NCBI GenBank assembly: GCA_002499945.1
Contig: DKYP01000120.1
Span: 851 to 12,673 of the forward strand
Direction: 5' to 3'
Length of the DNA stretch: 11,823 nucleotides
From: Lachnoclostridium sp. UBA7097
GTDB taxonomy: Bacteria > Bacillota > Clostridia > Lachnospirales > Lachnospiraceae
Positions 5,048 to 11,823 of this stretch are shown here, piece after piece. Position 1 is the stretch's first letter, and every line of letters begins with the position of its first letter. The notes beneath the pieces were generated by a model. The model did no database searches and was not told the origin of the DNA. It worked only from the letters and a program-made list of their open reading frames with translations. A program made the position numbers and the translations under genes.

Positions 5048-8000
5048 TTACTCTCCCTCACAGTCTTCCGGCTTATAAATCTGGTTTATATCAATAGTCC
5101 CGTCTTTAATAAGCCCGAACATAATATCTACAAGCTTTGGGTCAAATTGTGTGCCCCTTCCTTTTTCCAGTTCTTCTAGTACATGCCCGATATCTAATTT
5201 TTTACGGTAAACACGGTTTGCAGTCATTGCGTCGAATGCATCTGCAATCCCTATAATTCTTGCATTTAAAGGAATTTCTTCCCCTTTTAAGCCATTGATA
5301 TATCCTTTGCCATCATATCTTTCGTGATGGTAAAGTGCCCCGTCTGCTACATTATCAATTAATGTAAAGTTCTTTAATATTTCCGCCCCTCTTGCCACAT
5401 GGGACTTCATAATTTCATATTCCTCATCAGTAAGACGTGATGGTTTATTCAGTACCTGGTCTGGTATGCCTATTTTACCGATATCATGCAGCATTGCAAT
5501 TTTACGCAGTTCTTCACATGCCTCATCACTGTAACCAAGTTTTTTTGCAACCATAACTGAATATTCTGATACCCTGGCAGAATGTTTACTGGTTTTCTCA
5601 TCTTTTGCATCTACTGCCTGTGCAATTGTAAAAATTGTTTCATTCCCCATTTGCAGCTGGTTTTTTGCCCATTCCAGTTCCATTTTCTGTATACGTAATG
5701 TTTTCTGTATCTGGGTTCTTACAAACATCCATGTCAGGTATGAAATAATAATTGCAGCCTCTGTTACAACATATAATTTAAACCACCAGTTATCATATAT
5801 TTCTTTTTCTTTTATAATCTGGTATGTATTTTCTGCTATCACACTTCCAGTCCTGTTATTTAAAACAGCAAGGTGGAATGTATATTCCCCTGATGGCAGG
5901 TTTGTATACACTATACTTGAAAGCATGTTTTGTGGTACTACTTTAGGTTTTTTATCAAAACCTTCCAGATAAACACTTATATCCGGGTTATTAACCGAAT
6001 AATTTACAATTTCTGGTGTAATTTCAATTCTTACTGCCCCTCTTGGTATACTGGTTGTTTCCCCTTTTTCCACAGGGTAAGTTATGCCATCTGCCTCTGC
6101 TTCTGTAAAAAGCATACGGTATGACCTTGTGCTGGTGTCATAGTGGCCAAGGTTTATGCTTACAACTCCTGTATTTCCAGACAGGTAGAGGTTGTTTTCT
6201 TTATCAATATAATTCCATGAATCTGGTGTTAAATTTATTTTAAGCCCTTTCCTGGAGTCCAGAAGTTCGTATTTAACTTCTTCCCCATTAAGCAGCTGGT
6301 CTTTATCTGTAATATATATTCCTGCTGCACTTAATACAAATAATTCATCATTGTTTCCCTGTACAATGTCATAATTATTATAATATGGGAAATTATCTAA
6401 TATCTTAATTTCCCCTTTGCCATCCATATAACACAGCCCGTTGCCTGTTACAATAAAAAGCCCATTGCCAGGGTCTGCCACTATCTTATGGATAACATCT
6501 GAACTTAACCCGTCCTCCTGTTTTAATGTTCCTGTTATCCTGCCATCTTTTATAATTATAATTCCGTTGCCATCTGTTCCTGCGAAAATACTCCCATCTT
6601 CCATTTCACATAATGACAGCACAGTTCCTGTACCAGGACTAATAGTATTATAAACTGCCCCGTTCCTGATAAAATGGATATCTGTATCTGCTGCCGCAAC
6701 TATTGTACCATCTTTTGTTTCTATTACAAAACTGGATTTATCCCCGGTTATTCCTGCCTTGCTGCCATATCTTTTTATTTCCATATCTTCTGATATTTCA
6801 AAAATCCCCTTATCTGAAGTGCATACCCATAAATGTTTCCTGGAGTCAGGCATCAGGCACCGTATTCTGGTTTTATTAAATTTCTGTATAAGATAGTCTG
6901 CTTCCTTAGCGGAACTGCTTCTGTCGCTTGTACAAATCCCTTTATCTGTCCCGGTATACAGGATGCCATTCCACTGGACAACTGTATTTACAGTATTTCC
7001 ATACAATCCTTCTTCTTTATAAATCTCTGTAAAAACAGACGGACACAGCCTTAGAAGCCCTGACTTTGAAGATGTGTACCATAAATTTCCCTGGTAATCA
7101 GACAGCATATGCCCGATTGAACTGTTAAAACTGCCAGTATCTATAGGATGGAAGGTTTTATTATTGCCAGAATACCCGGTACCGTTATCTGCGCATGCAA
7201 ATAATGCATCTTCCTCTGTAAAATATAGTGAGTTAATACCTTTAAGCCTGCCACATTGTATGGAAGATATTTTCTTTAACTTCCCTGATGATAATTTATA
7301 AACAAGGATTTTATTACCAGAAGTCCCTGCATATAATTTCCCTGTCCTGTCAAATGCACAGCAGCTGTACACTTCCCCATCTTCCTGCAATGCCTGCTCT
7401 GCTATAATTTTTTTGCCCTTTGCTATGTAAAGGTTCCCTTCTGCTGTAACAGCTGCAACATTTCCCTTCTGGTCTGCTGAAAGGCTGTCTGCACAGGTAA
7501 TTCCAGGTATAGTACCATAAACCCCTATACCGCCAGATAATGTTATAACTACAAGGCTGTCCGCTGTCCCGACATAATAATATCCCTCTGTGTTTTCCGT
7601 AATACAACGTACTGAATTAGAGGGAAGCCCGTTTTCTTTGTTTAATACATTAGATATATCCTGTTTTATACATATGGATAACCCATTGTCATCAGTCCCT
7701 ATCCAAAGCCTTCCTGCTTCATCTGTATAAAGGCAGTTTACAGTTTTCACAGATTCTAAGTGGTTCATCCATTGGAAGTTATTTCCACTATAACGGTATA
7801 ACCCTCCATATGTCCCTATCCATAAAACACCATCTTTTGTCTGGGCAATATCACTTGCCATCCCGCCTGCAAGTCCATCTTCACCATTGTAAACAGTCTG
7901 TATATATTTATGGAAATCATAAGTGCTGCCAGTATTTTCTTCTGCCTGTGCTGTAGCACCAGATACCAGCATAAACAGAAAAATCCCCAAAAGTGCTTTT

Positions 8001-8569
8001 TTATTCTTTCGTTTTTTATCTGCAATTCCTTTTCTCCTGTTATAAAGCTTTACAATAAAAAACAACAGAAGCATGGATACTGATTTATCAAGAAAGTCCA
8101 GGTAAAATTCCCCAACAATATAACTATATGTTTTGTTAAGCCCCATTTCTGTAAGCAGCCCTGCTACACCATCTCCCCATATATTCCTGGTAGAACCATC
8201 TGCAATAATATAGTTTAATGGCGCAGATATCATAACAGAAATAACAGCTGCCAGAAATGCAACAGACATCATTCCAAATATATTTTTTAAAAATCCCTTT
8301 CTTGCACATATGCCAGTTGCAATACCAACCGCAATATTTACCAGCCCGTAAAACAAGGCTGCCTTATAATGCATGCTGTATAAAATATTGGCGGCTGCCC
8401 CTGTAACTGCACCACATACTGGTCCATACACATATGCTGCCAGGACTGTGCCAACAGAATCAAGCCATACTGGCAGCACTAAAATTCCAGATACAATCCT
8501 TCCAATATAACTTGTCAATATACACATAATAATAAATAAACTAATTTCGTAAGTTTTTTCAAGCTTCAT
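5048..8569 (-). CDS. Giant membrane sensor: S-component-like domain, double Reg_prop propeller, Y_Y_Y, TM, HD-GYP
   Basis: 1173 residues from the ATG at 8569, preferred because GAGGG is 5 bases upstream; the ATG at 8581 has its site too close. Residues 1-176 hold about five or six TM helices with LPVWLDSVGTVLAAYVYGPV, like ECF transporter S-component folds. Residues 187-209 are basic, then hydrophobic, then end AQA|EE like a signal peptide. About 14 propeller repeats follow (245-805; for example LWIGTYGGLYRY, LWIGTDDNGLSIC, IFAGTDGNGIIII), enough for two seven-bladed propellers. Next are a Y_Y_Y domain (about 859-921), a TM segment (about 931-950), a helical linker, and HD-GYP with His996, HD at 1028-1029 (MLHDIGKIGIPD) and HHERYDGKGY at 1081-1090. 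Metal ligands look complete, so c-di-GMP hydrolysis is expected, although the Pro of GYP is Ile. Propellers should lie outside and HD-GYP inside. The start is 16 bases after the LuxR gene. Confidence 0.9.
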   Translation of the reverse strand: MKLEKTYEISLFIIMCILTSYIGRIVSGILVLPVWLDSVGTVLAAYVYGPVCGAVTGAAANILYSMHYKAALFYGLVNIAVGIATGICARKGFLKNIFGMMSVAFLAAVISVMISAPLNYIIADGSTRNIWGDGVAGLLTEMGLNKTYSYIVGEFYLDFLDKSVSMLLLFFIVKLYNRRKGIADKKRKNKKALLGIFLFMLVSGATAQAEENTGSTYDFHKYIQTVYNGEDGLAGGMASDIAQTKDGVLWIGTYGGLYRYSGNNFQWMNHLESVKTVNCLYTDEAGRLWIGTDDNGLSICIKQDISNVLNKENGLPSNSVRCITENTEGYYYVGTADSLVVITLSGGIGVYGTIPGITCADSLSADQKGNVAAVTAEGNLYIAKGKKIIAEQALQEDGEVYSCCAFDRTGKLYAGTSGNKILVYKLSSGKLKKISSIQCGRLKGINSLYFTEEDALFACADNGTGYSGNNKTFHPIDTGSFNSSIGHMLSDYQGNLWYTSSKSGLLRLCPSVFTEIYKEEGLYGNTVNTVVQWNGILYTGTDKGICTSDRSSSAKEADYLIQKFNKTRIRCLMPDSRKHLWVCTSDKGIFEISEDMEIKRYGSKAGITGDKSSFVIETKDGTIVAAADTDIHFIRNGAVYNTISPGTGTVLSLCEMEDGSIFAGTDGNGIIIIKDGRITGTLKQEDGLSSDVIHKIVADPGNGLFIVTGNGLCYMDGKGEIKILDNFPYYNNYDIVQGNNDELFVLSAAGIYITDKDQLLNGEEVKYELLDSRKGLKINLTPDSWNYIDKENNLYLSGNTGVVSINLGHYDTSTRSYRMLFTEAEADGITYPVEKGETTSIPRGAVRIEITPEIVNYSVNNPDISVYLEGFDKKPKVVPQNMLSSIVYTNLPSGEYTFHLAVLNNRTGSVIAENTYQIIKEKEIYDNWWFKLYVVTEAAIIISYLTWMFVRTQIQKTLRIQKMELEWAKNQLQMGNETIFTIAQAVDAKDEKTSKHSARVSEYSVMVAKKLGYSDEACEELRKIAMLHDIGKIGIPDQVLNKPSRLTDEEYEIMKSHVARGAEILKNFTLIDNVADGALYHHERYDGKGYINGLKGEEIPLNARIIGIADAFDAMTANRVYRKKLDIGHVLEELEKGRGTQFDPKLVDIMFGLIKDGTIDINQIYKPEDCEGE

Positions 8570-8585
8570 AATATCCCTCATGCCT

Positions 8586-11021
8586 TTACAATAATCTTCT
8601 GTTCCTTGCCTCTGTTACTGCTGCTGCCTTGTTATTTACCCCTAATTTTTTATATGTTTCCTGGTTATAATATTTTACTCCTGCCTTAGACAGTCCAAGC
8701 CGGGCGGCAATCTTTTCTACAGACAGCCCCTCCGCCTGCAACCGCAGGATTTTCAATGCCTTGTCTGACAGAATCACATTCCCTTCCTGCTTTTCCTTCA
8801 TATAAGCCGGATAAAATTCTGCCATCTGTACACACTCTGCCATAACCTGTTTCTTAAATCCCTTGTCATGCCATGTAAGTCTGCTGGTATTTAAAAGTTC
8901 CAGGATTGCTATACCCTCCCTTGCCAGTATACGGACAAAATGGTAGTCCTCTGCCCTTGTTACTGCTTCCTGTAAAATATCCTGCCAACCGCCTTTTCCC
9001 ATACGGTACCTGGCTATAGCTGATAATACCATTACTTCTATTGATATATAATTTCTGTACATCTTCTCTGCATAGAAACGCATCTTATCCAGCAGCAGTA
9101 CAGCTTTTTCTTTGCGTCCGGCTGTCAGGTACACACGTATTTTTGTCATGTAACGGTACCGTTCCATAGTATTAAAATCTGAGTCCTCATCCGGGGCTTC
9201 TTCAAGCCACTGGTATGCTTCACTAATCCTGCCCGTATATAAATCCATCCTTACTGACATGGCACGTATATTTGGTAAAAGTTTTGGTGCTTTCCACTCT
9301 GCCATATGCCTGAAACTCTCCAGCATATCAACAGCATCTTCCATACGGTTATTTATAACAGATAACTTAACAAGGATTCCTACTGCAACAAAAACTTGTT
9401 CTGTCTTTCCCCCTCCTTCTGCCTGCATCCTGCCCCTGCTTGCAAGCGAGGCAACTTCGTAGTCATCACCGCCCTTTTCAAAAAGGCTTTCTGCAAGGGC
9501 AATGTCTACCAGTCCTTTACCATATTTTCCAAGCACAAGGCTTACAAGCTTGCCAATAGTCTTTGCAAGTTCTTTATCCTTTCTGCTCCACTCACAAAAA
9601 TCCTTTCCCCCATTCATCATAGATGGAAGGTTGCTGGTAACAGATAACTCTGGCAGTACCATTTTCCTTTTTGCCAGAAATATGCCCGCCCGCTTTAGTA
9701 AATCCACCATTCGGACAGTCCCCCTGTGTGGCAGCCCGATATCCAGATATAAAATCCTGATTTCTGCTTCCCTTTTTATTCCCCCTGTTTTCTCTTTTGC
9801 ACAGGCAGCAAGTTCCTGGTACCACCGTTCACTTTCCTCTTCGTTTAAAAGAATGGACTGTAACATACTCATTCCCGCCATAAGTTCTACACTCTGCTTT
9901 ATCTTTTCCTCTGGAAGTGCAAGGTAATAACGTTTTAATTCAAAATAATCCCCAGCTGCCGGGTTTCTCCTCATATTTTCAATTAGTATACGTGAAATGC
10001 CATCTTCGTTGTAGCACATTTCATACATCTTAAGTGCTTCCATTATATTGCCATCAATCTCATAACAACTCCCTGCACTACAATACAGTCCGCTTATATA
10101 ATCCTGTGAATACTTTGCTAAAAGCCGGCGGCGCATGGAATATCTCATAGTTGCCCTTATTTCATATATGCTTTGCCCGTTTTTATTGTACTCATACATG
10201 AAATTTCCTGTTTCCTGCGCCTGCCTGATTAGCCTTCCTGCATCTTTTTTCTTTGTAATCTGCTGTGCCATATGCAAATCAAACTGTTCCATAATAGATA
10301 CTGCTTCCAGAAATTCCAGAAGTTCTACATTCCACTGGTCATATACATGCACCTCAAAATACTCCCATATATCCACCCTGGATTTTTCTATAGCACGAAG
10401 TTCTGCCTCTGCTTTATCTTCTGCGGTTTCTGGTATTTCTTTAAGCCTCATAGATACAATACGCAGATACAATGGATGCCCGCAGCCAAGTTCCATTATT
10501 CTTTTAAATGTAGCTTTAACAGGATACACTTCCCATCTGCCCAGGTAACTTTCCTGCTCCTTTTCTGCCAGAAAAAGTTCTGCTTCCCCAATTACCACAA
10601 AAATATTCCTGATATAAGCAGATTTCAGCCATTTTGGTACCGGAGCCCTGGAAACCAGTATAAGCCACACATCTTTCCTGCCGCTTAATTCATTTACAAC
10701 ACTTTCACAAACAACCCTGTCCTCCTGTGTTTCCAGCAAATGCAGGTCATCAACCACAAAAATCTTCTGTGCATGTGCTGTGTCCGTCTTTTCTGGTATC
10801 ATTCCAGCCAGCTTATCAGCCCCTGTGCCAGACATTGATATATAATAATATTGCTTCCTGGCAAAAAAATCCGCTACAAAGGAGGTCTTGCCAGTTCCTG
10901 TTATTCCATAAATATATACTGTCTGTCCGGTGTTCCTGGCAGATTTCATCTTTTCCCATGCCGCCTGCGGACGTATATAATGTTCATCTAAAATAATTTT
11001 ATTGGCTTTTTTTCCTGACAT
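8586..11021 (-). CDS. MalT-like STAND ATPase with LuxR-type HTH (transcriptional regulator)
   Basis: 811 residues from the ATG at 11021, chosen because AAAGGGG lies 7 bases upstream; an upstream in-frame start at 11069 has no site and would add an implausible Trp/Phe-rich tail. The N-terminal ATPase has Walker A GITGTGKTS (39-47) and Walker B IFVVDDLHLL (87-96), then a sensor-like ILVSRAPVPKWL. The middle, roughly 300-740, is helical and repeat-like (SETALRE/TPR-type, as in MalT). The C-terminus (about 749-811) is a LuxR/GerE HTH: ILSDKALKILRLQAEGLSVE, then KIAARLGLSKAGVKYY and YKKLGVNNKAAAV. These large regulators sense a ligand through the helical region and activate transcription as ATP-bound oligomers. 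There is no membrane segment. It is first gene of the sensory operon and so probably autoregulates it; the inducer is unknown. Confidence 0.92.
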   Translation of the reverse strand: MSGKKANKIILDEHYIRPQAAWEKMKSARNTGQTVYIYGITGTGKTSFVADFFARKQYYYISMSGTGADKLAGMIPEKTDTAHAQKIFVVDDLHLLETQEDRVVCESVVNELSGRKDVWLILVSRAPVPKWLKSAYIRNIFVVIGEAELFLAEKEQESYLGRWEVYPVKATFKRIMELGCGHPLYLRIVSMRLKEIPETAEDKAEAELRAIEKSRVDIWEYFEVHVYDQWNVELLEFLEAVSIMEQFDLHMAQQITKKKDAGRLIRQAQETGNFMYEYNKNGQSIYEIRATMRYSMRRRLLAKYSQDYISGLYCSAGSCYEIDGNIMEALKMYEMCYNEDGISRILIENMRRNPAAGDYFELKRYYLALPEEKIKQSVELMAGMSMLQSILLNEEESERWYQELAACAKEKTGGIKREAEIRILYLDIGLPHRGTVRMVDLLKRAGIFLAKRKMVLPELSVTSNLPSMMNGGKDFCEWSRKDKELAKTIGKLVSLVLGKYGKGLVDIALAESLFEKGGDDYEVASLASRGRMQAEGGGKTEQVFVAVGILVKLSVINNRMEDAVDMLESFRHMAEWKAPKLLPNIRAMSVRMDLYTGRISEAYQWLEEAPDEDSDFNTMERYRYMTKIRVYLTAGRKEKAVLLLDKMRFYAEKMYRNYISIEVMVLSAIARYRMGKGGWQDILQEAVTRAEDYHFVRILAREGIAILELLNTSRLTWHDKGFKKQVMAECVQMAEFYPAYMKEKQEGNVILSDKALKILRLQAEGLSVEKIAARLGLSKAGVKYYNQETYKKLGVNNKAAAVTEARNRRLL

Positions 11022-11086
11022 CAGATTCCCCTTTCTATATAAAAATAAAAACCACCAGACTGGCAGCACAAAATGAACACTGTAAT

Positions 11087-11115
11087 ATTATACCTACTAA
11101 AAAAGCAAAAGTAAA
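11087..11115 (-). promoter_or_regulatory. Candidate promoter of the sensory operon
   Basis: The -10 box is TATAAT (11087-11092), with a 17-base spacer and a -35 of TTTACT (11110-11115, 4 of 6 matches). The predicted start is near 11080, giving a leader of about 60 bases before the STAND/LuxR gene. A second TATAAT at 11195-11200 lies in the loop of the upstream terminator but has no -35. Confidence 0.55.
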
Positions 11116-11131
11116 CTAGCCAAAAGGCTAG
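11116..11131. promoter_or_regulatory. Perfect palindrome abutting the sensory-operon -35 box
   Basis: CTAGCC-AAAA-GGCTAG is a 6-bp perfect inverted repeat directly next to the -35 hexamer. It could be an operator for an activator such as the LuxR protein itself. It could also be a small second terminator, because T-rich tracts follow it on both strands. A further TAGCC at about 11155-11160 could compete for the same GGCTA arm if transcribed. Sequence alone does not decide. Confidence 0.4.
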
Positions 11132-11170
11132 ATTTTCTTCTGTTTTCTTAATCTGGCTAAAAATAAAAAC

Positions 11171-11224
11171 AGGGCTAAACCAGTGCAAAGCCCTATTATA
11201 CAAAACTTTGCCTGTTTTAGCCCT
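11171..11224 (-). terminator. Strong rho-independent terminator after the partial flavodoxin
   Basis: Arms at 11171-11190 and 11206-11224 pair almost completely (GGGCTAAA, CAG and GCAAAG blocks) around a 15-base loop. On the minus strand they are followed by GTTTTTATTTTTAG. It begins 15 bases past the flavodoxin stop and insulates the sensory operon from the upstream gene. Confidence 0.88.
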
Positions 11225-11238
11225 ATTTAAAAAATTTT

Positions 11239-11823
11239 TTATGGTAAAACCTTTTCATTTATATAATTATTTATTGCTGTGCTGTCTTTTGAGAATAACC
11301 CATCATCTACTGTTGCACCTTTTGCACATTCTTTAATAAATTCAACTGATTCTTCATACTGTGGCCTGCTCATAGAAGCTGACTGTGAAACTGGATAAAT
11401 TATTTTTCCTGTAAAATCATAGCTTTCAAGGAATGTTCCTACGCACATAGGTGCAGTATGCCACCAGATTGGATAACAAAGCACTATTTTGCCATATTGT
11501 GAAACAGATGGAAGCGGGTCTTTAATTGGAGGCCTTGCATTTGTTTCTGCTTCAGTCTGTGCTTCACCATACGCAACTTCATTATAATTTGTACTATATG
11601 GAGTTTCCCTTTCAATACGGAAAGAATCTGCTCCTGTTTGTGCAATAATATTCTGCGCAATCCTTTCACTGGTTCCACTCCATGAAAAATATGCTACTAA
11701 CAGTTTTCCTTGCCCCGGGACACTTACATCTGGTGTCTGTGTTGGTGCCAGAGTTGTTTCTGGCCCTGCTGTTACTTCTGGTGTTATTGTTTCTTCTGGT
11801 ACTGCTGTTGCCTCTGGCGTCTG
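11239..11823 (-). CDS. Exported flavodoxin with T/P/E-rich linker (N-terminus outside window)
   Basis: The frame is open from the window edge to a TAA at 11239, giving 194 visible residues. The first 40 or so are a low-complexity Thr/Pro/Glu/Val/Ala linker (for example TPEATAVPEETITPEV) of the kind that links a signal or lipid anchor to a surface domain. The flavodoxin domain follows: GKLLVAYFSWSGTSERIA (phosphate loop SWSGTSE), an ARPPIKD segment, IVLCYPIWWHTAPMCVGTFL (aromatic FMN loop, YPIWWH) and IIYPVSQSASMS. It is the third exported-type flavodoxin in the window. A signal peptide is expected upstream of the visible part but cannot be seen. The nearest family is Flavodoxin_4. Its control region is outside the window, so membership in the LysR-type regulon cannot be tested. 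Confidence 0.88.
   Translation of the reverse strand, partial: QTPEATAVPEETITPEVTAGPETTLAPTQTPDVSVPGQGKLLVAYFSWSGTSERIAQNIIAQTGADSFRIERETPYSTNYNEVAYGEAQTEAETNARPPIKDPLPSVSQYGKIVLCYPIWWHTAPMCVGTFLESYDFTGKIIYPVSQSASMSRPQYEESVEFIKECAKGATVDDGLFSKDSTAINNYINEKVLP

Noticed and set aside
9502..9927. Plus-strand frame of 141 codons opposite the STAND/LuxR gene
   Set aside because: It is antisense to a strongly supported gene with Walker and HTH motifs, with no ribosome site and no recognisable domain.
11022..11069. 16-residue N-terminal extension of the LuxR-type regulator
   Set aside because: There is no ribosome site, the composition is Trp/Phe-rich, and it would cover the AAAGGGG site that serves the ATG at 11021.
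11484..11678. Open frame of 64 codons in the flavodoxin region, suggesting a frameshift
   Set aside because: The flavodoxin frame is open without interruption from 11823 to 11239, so this is an out-of-frame shadow and the gene is not broken.

Overview
The window is AT-rich DNA with every credible gene on the minus strand. Strong AGGAGG-type ribosome sites, exported flavodoxins with Flavodoxin_4-like features, a TnpX-type large serine recombinase beside a DUF6870-like small gene, and T/P/E-rich surface linkers together suggest a gut-type Clostridia, most likely Lachnospiraceae. This placement comes from gene content only; no marker gene is present.

Layout, reading from high to low coordinates (the direction of transcription). 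(1) 11239-11823: the C-terminal part of an exported flavodoxin, cut by the window edge and ended by a strong terminator at 11171-11224. (2) 11021-3841: a tightly packed three-gene sensory operon. It encodes a MalT-like STAND ATPase with a LuxR-type HTH, a giant membrane sensor, and a membrane-anchored BMP-family (PnrA/Med-like) binding protein. The sensor has an S-component-like membrane region, about 14 Reg_prop propeller repeats, Y_Y_Y, a TM segment and HD-GYP. No ABC permease or ATPase is present. (3) 3734-2646: a secreted flavodoxin followed by a cytoplasmic NAD(P)H:FMN-type flavoprotein, ended by a hairpin at 2565-2603. (4) 2407-979: a flavodoxin lipoprotein followed by a DUF4405 multi-pass membrane protein with histidines suitable for heme, ended by a terminator at 904-941. 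(5) 815-1: a small DUF6870-like protein overlapping by 4 bp the start of a large serine recombinase that runs off the window, so this is probably the edge of an integrated mobile element.

Two systems stand out. The first is a redox module. The flavodoxin operons (3) and (4) carry duplicated 5' regions: each has a sigma-A-type promoter and a 15-bp LysR-type T-N11-A dyad centred at about -65 from the predicted start, with identical operator-to-promoter spacing. One LysR-type regulator encoded elsewhere probably controls both, making a small regulon of exported flavodoxins, a membrane (possibly heme) protein and a cytoplasmic reductase. This could be a route for electrons across or at the membrane.

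The second is the sensory operon. Its large protein looks like the extracytoplasmic half of a Bacteroides hybrid two-component glycan sensor (two seven-bladed propellers plus Y_Y_Y) joined to a c-di-GMP phosphodiesterase-type HD-GYP output. It is preceded by an unrelated membrane domain and an internal signal-peptide-like segment. A plausible reading is a ligand-to-c-di-GMP (or HD-GYP-mediated) signalling unit, with the BMP protein as accessory binder and the STAND/LuxR protein as regulator. No terminator is seen between this operon and the secreted-flavodoxin operon, so the two may be linked by read-through. All functional assignments come from motif reading, without database searches.
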